Part shown: in pieces, positions 1 through 9,500 of the stretch | Numbering within the stretch: position 1 is the first letter of the stretch | Layout of the letters: every line of letters begins with the position of its first letter | Assembly (NCBI RefSeq): GCF_963676685.1 | Contig: NC_092354.1 | Location: 19,660,746 to 19,724,745, forward strand | DNA from: Mytilus edulis | Lineage: Eukaryota > Mollusca > Bivalvia > Mytilida > Mytilidae | DNA length: 64,000 bases | Direction: 5' to 3' | The notes under the pieces: model-generated | The model's database searches: none | The model's input: only the letters and a program-made list of their open reading frames with translations | Told to the model about the DNA's origin: nothing | Position numbers and translations under genes: made by a program

Positions 1-391
1 TTCCAAAAATAAACTTCAGACACACAAAATTTATAAGTGAAGTTTTCATTTTTAAGGATTTTATATTTTTAAGAAATAGGAAAACAAGTGCTTTTTGGAA
101 GAATAGGACCCATCTATAACCCTTGCGTTGTTACATTTTCTTACTTTGTTTAAACATTTAATTTTCATTAATTCATCAGTGGTTCCAAATGCAGTTTAAA
201 AATAGATAATGAATCATTTGATTTTAAGAAATTATTTCTTTAAAAAAAAATCCAATTTTAAAAATGGCGAAAACTTAAATGGAAATCACAAGTGATGGTC
301 TTTGAATTGGTTGAAAGTCATGGTCACTGCAGAGATGTTTTATTATAATGTTAGTTGTAATGGTTACTTAAAATGTTTTATTTCCTTGTAG
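1..391 (+). other. Intron sequence upstream of the first visible E-protein exon
   Basis: No coding segment or repeat is recognisable. The stretch is AT-rich and ends in a pyrimidine-rich acceptor directly before the exon at 392. The 5' part of the gene, which in this family encodes the two N-terminal activation domains, must lie to the left of the window. Confidence 0.6.
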
Positions 392-553
392 CAGAGTCGG
401 ATGGAGGAAAGATTAGACGATGCAATACATGTTTTACGACACCATGCTGAGCCGATTCAGATGGTCGGCCAGCAAGGAATGATGCAACCGTCACATTCCA
501 ATGGTATTATGGGATACGCTGGCGGTATGGGATCAAATACCATTGAGGCCTTG
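392..553 (+). CDS. E-protein exon with the [14 protein letters not shown] motif
   Basis: The acceptor is ccttgtag and the donor is TTG|gtaaga; 54 codons, phase 0 at both ends. It encodes [20 protein letters not shown] followed by a Met/Gly-rich stretch ending SNTIEAL. The first part is a conserved block of E-proteins lying N-terminal to the bHLH (vertebrate form [16 protein letters not shown]). The Met at 401 is internal and not the start codon. The last 29 bases and the donor are copied again 56 bp downstream. Confidence 0.88.
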
Positions 554-3500
554 GTAAGAATGAATTTTATGTTTCATGGGGTATGGGATCAAATACCATT
601 GAGGCCTTGGTAAGAAAAAAGTTAGATCACAAAAATACTGAACTCCGAGGAAAATTCAAAAAGGAAAGTCCCCAATCAAATGGCAAAATCAAAAGCTCAA
701 ACACATTAAACGATTGGACAACAACTGTCATATTCCTTACTTAGTACAGGCACTTTCCTATGTAGAAAATGGTGGATTGAACCTGGTTTTGTAGCTTGCA
801 AAACCTCTTACTTGTATGACAGTCTCATCAAATTCCATTATATTGACATCAATACATGAAGAAAGCAAACAGAAACAATAGGTAAAATGTCAAAAATAGG
901 GGTACCTCCAAACAGATTTATTCAATTAAGAGCTTGTCACACCTGGTTTGCTTTTCTCTTTTCAATTGTTTAATATTGTGACCACTAGAGTCTCATTTAA
1001 TTTGTTTATTGGAGATGTTTCATTTTCTATTCATGTTGTTTTCATCCGCTGTTAGAATGAGAATTGATGGGTATGCACAAAGTCTGACACCTGATATAGA
1101 CATTAGCAAAAAACGACAAAGCATTCATTTATCATTTTGTAATAAGTTTGATCTGTCTAAGTCATTCAAATAATTTATTATGGAAGCAATAAAACGGTAA
1201 TGGTATCACCATAGACTTTTCACACATGTTTCCCATGCATGGTTAGGACATTACGATAATTTGTGATGTAATGGCTGCACATTTTCTACAAACTGCAGAC
1301 GGACATTGTAATTATTAAGTATTTAGTAACTACTTGCATATAGCCTCTCTGTGAAAATGTGTCGTCTGCTTTGATGAGCATTTTTTTTTTCAAATGCAAC
1401 AATCTGGTAAAATGATTATTTTTGAGGCACTGCAGAATGTCTGCTTTTCTTTTTCTTTTTTCAAATAACAATCTGGTAAAATGATTATTTTTGAGGCGGC
1501 TGCAGGATTGTTCATGCATAACTCAGTGATTTGCAGTCTGAGTAATGGCTTCCACATCTGGCAAAGTGTTTTCTGCCTTCTTGCAGAAGAGCACATATGG
1601 TAGAGTTGTTTTCCACCTCCCCAGAGAAGAGCTGTTGTCTTGTCATGATGTAATCCATTTATATAAAGTGTTTTGGCAGATTTCTTTAATTCAGATAACA
1701 CTAACTTATCAACTTAACCAGATAAAAATTGAAGGGGATGTTTTTTGTATTTAAAAAACACAGCCATGTAATCGATTTATGAGGAAGGTGTCTGTTTCAC
1801 TTCATTTTGTTGACTTATTTGTTTTCCAAAATGCATAAATAAGTTATATTGAAGAACAGGTCTGGGAAAGTAAACCCTCTACTTTGATTGGATTAAAATA
1901 TTATATTTTTACATTTCAGGCAACACAACACAACTCATTATCAGAGAACCGAACCAGTACTTCAGAACAATCTAAACCTGATTGTAAGTTTATAAATTAC
2001 CACACTCCCCCCTTCTTTTCAGCTTTAGTTTAAGAAAAGGTATAATTATCAGGTAAAAGTCAGTACAATGTACTAAAGGTTGTGCATTACCAATACACAA
2101 TGGTCTCACAGATACAAGGACATGAAACAGTTCTTTCCTCTAAATAATTATGTTTTGGATTGAGTCAACTGTTGCTTGATTTTCATCTATATTCAAAGTT
2201 GATTCGTTTACAACAACAACAACCTAACAATTTTCTTATGTTTTGAACAAAGTTTGGCAAATACATTCATACAAGGCTTGTGCTATTTAAACAGTGCAGA
2301 CTGATCTTTGGAATGAACTCCTGTAAACTGAGAAATTGCGATGTTTTTATCATTGCTAAAAATGCAACAGGGTTAACATTGCAAAAATTTAAACTTTTGA
2401 AATTTTTGATATAAATTTCACAGGATTTTTCTTTCTCACAAAAATTAAAATTTCATTTTAGTCCAAAATGACAATATCGCAATAATAAATGCACACATTC
2501 ATTTCTTAATTTACAGTAAGTTTAATGTATGTCCTTACTGGATATGAAAACTAAAGAGATTTGAGATAATTGCAAAATCAACAACCATCCACCAGCAACT
2601 AAATTATGAGAATGTAAGCAACTTTAAGGTGGTACCTAACACTACAGGGAGATAACTCTGTAAAATCATCTAAACGTTTTAATTACGTTGTGTTGAAAAG
2701 GGAATATTAAGCTTCTCAATTATCAAAATAAGTGTTTGTCAAACTGCTATATAACCAGTGTAATTTTCCTGATAAAACGGTTGGTTCAAATTTTTGAAAT
2801 TTTTATATTTTTGTTAAAGGGTCAAAGTAAATACTTTGTCAAAATTTTATGAAAATTAAACAACCAAATTAATTTTAGTGAAGGTGTTGGGTACCACCTT
2901 AAGGCTATCATGCTACTACATGTGAAGATCTAATCTATTCACAATTGCCAGAACTTTGGTCATAATTTCAAAATGTAATTGTTTATTGCAGTACACAATT
3001 TAGAACAAAGTCAGACACTTCAACAAAAGACTGCACAGAAAGTCGATAAAAAGGACGGTAAAGGTAAAGACACAGAGACGGCCGCCAAACCACCTCCAGC
3101 TAAACGATCTCGGTAAGTCAAAAACACAAAACTGGGACACTTTTGGCAGTCTGCACGGTTAGCCACTAGTTCGATGCCCCAGACTAGTAAAATTTCATTC
3201 GGACTAGTAAGTTTTTGCAAAACTTTGTTTGGACCAATAAGAAAAATGTCAGGATATTGGTCTTCGGACTAGTAAAAGTTTTGGGTGCAGACTGCTTTTG
3301 GTATTTGGATATATGAAGATGTGGAATGAGTGTAAATGAGACAACTCTCCATCCATCCAAGTCACCATTTATTGAAGTAAACTATTATAGAGTCAAGTAC
3401 ACAGTGTTGGCTACGCTCACACCGAACAGCAAACTATACACATGGAAAAAAGTATTGCAACACCTTGATTTTTCAATAATTGAAAAATCAGCCTCTTTTT

Positions 3501-6500
3501 TTGGATGATATATAATAAAATATTTGTATAATATTATTGAAACATAGTTTATGATAACATTGGCATTGAAACGAACAAAAAATGTTTAAAAAAAAATGAT
3601 TTATATAACCACAATTTTAATAACAAAATGAAGCGTTTTTTGTACAAAAAAATGCATTTTACAACTTTGACTGTAGTCGAACTTTACAATGTCAGACATT
3701 TCAAAATTAATCTTCAGATGACTGTTCACATCATGGTTGATCGTTACACGCCAAAGAATTAGTACTTTGTGCGCAGCCTCCATTCAAACGGATAACCGCA
3801 TCTTAACGTCTTCTGATTCCTGCCAAAAATCGACTAATTTGTTGCTAAGGTAGCAGCAACCATTTCTGATGAAGGGCATTGTTTATTTCATGATGTGTTT
3901 GAACTGGGGTGTCCTTTCGCGCACTTCCCGCCCAATAGTGTCCCATATATGCTCGATATGGTTCAAATCTGGGCTACGATCCGTCCACAGAAGATGACCC
4001 GAATTCCATTGGAACAATGAATCTTCCTCCATGATGCTAATTTTCAATTTTAGCGAGCTCTGCACAACATTGGATACGGAAAACTGTGTGTCTGTTCGTG
4101 AACAAAGGTCTCCGAAATGGTCTTATCGCACGATAACCAGTAGCAATGAGTCAATCTCGAACAGTTCTTGTTAAAAGGTCCCTGTATGCCAAACACTCTC
4201 TTTTTTGGATTGTATTGTATGCAAGGGGTTTCCTTCTGACCAACCTTTTTTATGCTTGATTTTCCTTAGCAAATGGTATAGAGGGTCTTCTTTATTTCGG
4301 AAGGTCTTTAACATCGTTTAGTGCCATTTTTAATTCTCAAAACGACTTCTAGTGGAATGGTGATGACCAACAATACGTGCAGTTATTACAGCGACCTCCT
4401 GCTTCACTCATGCTGATAATCTGTCATCTTGCTGCAGTTAAGAGTTGTCGATGACCCATTACAAGGTGTCAATCACATAACTTTAAAATTTTGGTTATTT
4501 AAAGTGTTGAAAACAATGAGGATGAAAACACCTGTTTTGCTGTTTACGGGTACAGTAGCTGCATGTGCAGATAAAAACTTACCGAGTCGATATTTATTGA
4601 TTAAACTCAGGTGATACTTAAATAATGTTTAAGAAGTTCTATTTTACCAAATTATATCACAAAAAAATAAAAAGTGTTTTTTTAATTTCAATTTCAATTT
4701 GGTGTTGCAATACTTTTTTCCATATGTATATAAAGGGCCCCAAAAAATTACTATTGTAAAACTATTCAAATGGGAAAAACAATGGTTTAATCTATATAAA
4801 AGATTTAATGGTACCAAACCTTCACCCTTATCTGAAACAATAGTGTAATGCATTTAATTTTGATAAAAGTTTTGAGTGGGGAAGAAATTTATAAATGTCA
4901 AAAAGTCAGCACAAGAGATAATCTCCTGTTTTGGATTATTTAAGTTTTTTTTTAATTTTTATATATTTGTCAAAGGTTCAAAGTATTTTTATGTCAAAAT
5001 TTTATGAAAATTAAACAAGCCAAATTAATTTTAGTCGAGGTGTTTGGTACCACCTTAATGCTTTTCTGTAAAATATACAGTGGAACCTCTTTTAATCGCT
5101 ATTGAATAGATTGGACTGAAAGTATTCCGACTTATCAGAGGTTCAATACATCCATGGTTGAGTGTGATGCAGTGTAGACTAATTCTTCATTCAAAATGTC
5201 ACTCCAAAAAATGTATGGACAATCTTGGGCAAACTTTTTGAACATACTTTGGATACATCACTAAAATATACTAAAGAGAATTGAACATCAGTATCTGGAA
5301 GTGTAAAAATGTTTGATTGAACAATAACTTTAACAAGTCTTGAAATTTATAAGATTCTATTTATAGATGGACAGCTAAAGAGAAAGTCGTTGAGCCTGCA
5401 GGACCAGCATCACCAACATCGTAAGTTTATTTCTATGATATTTTTTTTTTAAATAGACAAACATATAAAAAAGATACCAGGATTAATATAAGTTTTGTCT
5501 ACAAAAAAAGTCATGAGTGATGTTTGGATAAAAAAAAGTTTAAAAGGAATGTCATGTACAAATTTGAAGAGCTTTGAGGATTCAAAATACAAAAAAAAAA
5601 AATCTTTTTACAAACAAATGTTAAGAAATTAAGATAATTATAGCCACTCTTTTTAAACATTGCAACAAATCTTAAGATTTTAGATTGCAAATTATACTGA
5701 AAAGCTTGATGTATTTTTCGCAAAATTTTTTGGAACAAGTCCTGACTTAAAAATCTGACAAGCTGATTAAAAGTCTGCAACATGGGCTGTTCATGTTTAA
5801 TGCAGTGACTTGAACCAGTGTCGTGGTTCTTAACTGTTTGTTCAAAGGGTTGTCCATGTTGAAAGTTGTGATAAAAGAAAATACCTCCAGGATTGTCCAT
5901 GTTGAAAGTTGTGATATATTATCAAATGCCTTAAGGATTGTCCATGTTGAAAGTTGTGATACGAGAAAAAAAATTCTGATTTTACACAAGGTTGTTATTT
6001 ATTCAACAGAAGCATTGGAGACGACCCAAATGAATCTCCTGAAACTAAACTAGAAAGAGAGAGATTGAGGAGGCAAGCCAACAATTGTAGAGAAAGGTTT
6101 GTGATTTTAAACTTTGAAAAAATGTGGAAGTTCTTGGATTTATATGATACCAATTTTTGTTGATTTCTTTGTAAATCAAAGGCGTAAATTTTAGAAAACC
6201 AATTAATTCATGTTTTATATTGATTTCTAATTTTTTATTTTTTTTCAATTGCAAAAATTGGTATTGACGAATTAAAGTACTCCCAAAGTATTTGTTTTGA
6301 ATGTTTAATTGAAACATCCATGTAGTTTCATATGATTAAAAATGTTCTACTGTTCAGGAATAGCATTTAAAAAATAGTGTAGAATTTTGTTTTGAAATTC
6401 TATTCATTTTAAGATTTATAATAAAAATAACAGACTGAAATTAGAAAGTCTGTTTTATTTGACAAAGTCAACATTCAAGAAAATTTCTATTCAGAATTTT

Positions 6501-9500
6501 TTTTCAATTTAGACTAATGGATGGTTCAATATGTGTATGACATTGTCTGTCTTTTTTCTTAGCACTAACGATGTGGGCGAGGAGGACGAAACCACAGAAA
6601 CCAAACTTCAACGGAAACTTATAAGGAGACAGGCTAATAATGCTACAGAAAGGTTAATTGTTATTATTTCCCCTAGGTGTACATTGCAATTAACTGGTTA
6701 TCTCCCCTTTGTGTACATTGCAATTAACTGGTTATCTCCCCTTTATGTATTGCAATCAACTGGTTATCTCCCATTGCTGTATTCATTGCAATTAACCAAT
6801 TATCTCCCGTTGGTGCATATTGCAATTTACTGAATCTTCTCTTGTGTTATTAATTGCAATGAATTAAGGTTTGAATTGAGATATTACAATGTATGTATAG
6901 ATTCTTCCATGGCAGAAAAGTGGGGTTGTAAGTATTCGACAACTAAAATTTTGCAAAGGACAAACACAACTTTGGTATTTTGCAATAGTAATAATAGTTA
7001 TGATAGGTCAGAAGATTATCTTTAATGACTATTCTGGGAAAAAAGATTCCACTAACTCTATGTATATATAGATTTCCCACTGCATTGAGGGCAGAAAAAT
7101 CAAGGAAATAAATGAATTTTGACCAATGAAGAACTAAGAATAAGATAGAAACAAACCACATGTCGATTATATCAAAAAATTACCCATCAATGGTGGATAT
7201 TTTTACTTTTTTATTCATAACATTTAATTGCAGTTTAATAGTGTAATAGAAAGACTTGTATACAAAATTGAAATGTCTGAATTTATTTATTTTCAGAGTG
7301 CGAGTACGAGATATAAACGAAGCCTTTAAAGAATTAGGAAGCATGGTAACATTACACTCAGGAAGCAGTCAACCTCTCACAAAACTAATGGTTTTACAAC
7401 AGGCTGTTAATGTCATAACAACACTAGAACAACAAGTCAGAGGTTAGTTATCCATATCTGTCCTCTAGCCCCACCCTCGAGTAACATTATACTCAGGAAG
7501 CAGTCAACCTCTCACAAAACTAATGGTTTTACAACAGGCTGTTAATGTTATTTCAACACTAGAACAACAAGTCAGAGGTTAGTTATCCATATCTGTCCTC
7601 TAGCCCCAGCCTCGGGTAACATTATACTCAGGAAGCAGTCAACCTTTCACAAAACTTGTGGTTTTACAACAGGTTGTTAATGTCATAACAACACTAGAAC
7701 AACAAGTCAGAGGTTAGTTATCCATACCTGTCCTCTAACTCTAACCTCTGACAACATCACTAAAACAGCATTTATAGATGATGTGGTATTATTGCCAATA
7801 ATTATCAATTAAATGATGTGGATATTAGTAAGTGTAGGTCACCACACATCAACATTATCACAAACCTGTGAACAAGTGTAGGTCACCACACATCAACATT
7901 ATCACAAACATGTGAACAAGTGTAGGTCACCACACATCAACATTATCACAAACCTGTGAACAAGTGTAGGTCACCACACATCAACATTATCACAAACCTG
8001 TGAACAATGAGGTCTTGAGTGCAATCCCCACATGTGGTAGGTGCACTCAATTCTGATTTTGTTTAAAAAGGATTTTAATTTTTTTGCTAAAGGTGGTAGT
8101 TCACTCCAGCTTCCAATAAAGACTGATTGCTACTAAATATCCAAAAGGGGCTTCAAATACCACACCAATTAATTCATCCTGACCTCAATTTCCAACCTTA
8201 AAAAATATGATTTTAACTCGGGTGTAAAACATTATATGGTAAACCAGTAGTAATAATACAGATTTAGAATTTTTTTGACATTTCAACTTTAACCATATCT
8301 TGTTTTTCTTTACAGAACGAAATCTCAATCCCAAAGCAGCCTGTCTGAAGAGACGGGAGGAGGAGAAAGGGGATGAGATACCAGGGGGGCGGGGCATGAC
8401 TTCAGATGACATTGCTGCACAGCAAGCAGCTTTGGCAGGTAAGGTACGCAACATGTTGCTACCTCTTTTGGCAGACGACAGTTATGATGATTACGATGAT
8501 ATGGACTGCTAGCAGGTAAATCACATGGTTAGCATGTGAGCAGGTCATGTGACTGACAAAGTCATGTGACCATTGCGAGAGTTGGCGTAAGACATTTCAG
8601 TGATTGATGATGGACAGATTGATGAAAAATCAACTTTTTCTGTAAAAGATAAAATTTTGAAAAAAGTCCTTGTTTCTTGGGAATTTCGGGATGATTTAAT
8701 ATCTGAATATTTCCAACTTTCTTAGCTAGGAAAGAACTTGTAAAATTGGTAAAAATTTGTCACCCATTAAAAAGTGATCTTTAAATAATACAAAATTATT
8801 AGAATTGAGGCTTGAACAAAATTATAGTATTGGAACATGAAATGATATTTTAGATATTGATATCATTTGAACGTGAAAAAGAAAAAAATAAAGCCTTGAT
8901 ATTTTCTTTTTTATTAGCTTTGATACTTGAAAAAGAATAGCTTTGATACATGAAAAAAAAGTTAAATTTGATAGTAGTTATTCTGCATTTTGAAACACTG
9001 TAGCTTACAAAAGCCCTTGCCAATTTGTTGTTGTAAATTCTCTTTCCAAAATTTCTATATTTTCATCTATCTACAAATCTCTTGGTTATATGGTTTCTCC
9101 TTATCTGCTGCTAGCATGCCATATCTTCAGTTCAAGTGCACTAATATTCACTGATTCAGTTCTAGGGAATTATGGGTAATAAAGTTCTAGGGGATTCTGG
9201 GTAATACATTTCTAGGGGATTTTGGGTAATCAAGTTCTAGGGAATTCTGGGTAATCAAGATTAAGGGAGTTTTGGGTATAAGAGTTTTTTTACTTCCTTG
9301 ACAACAGAAAAGTACATTTTATACCTACTCTTCAGTGAAAATGTTGAGTAGAGTAAAAAAAATCTGGATTAATTTGTCTGATCTAATGGAACAAGATGTA
9401 TTTTGTTACCCAGGATTCTAAGAACTGAATCATTTTATTAATTTTATCACTAATTTGTTAATGGGGGGAGGGGTTGAGTATTCAGCAAACTTTTAGTTTC

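Noticed and set aside
401-613. Independent small gene starting at Met 401
   Set aside because: The segment is an internal E-protein exon with acceptor at 391 and donor at 554; the end of the frame is duplicated intron.
8300-8512. Separate small gene with acidic end
   Set aside because: The first part is the conserved E-protein exon; only the alternative-donor reading is kept as a possibility.
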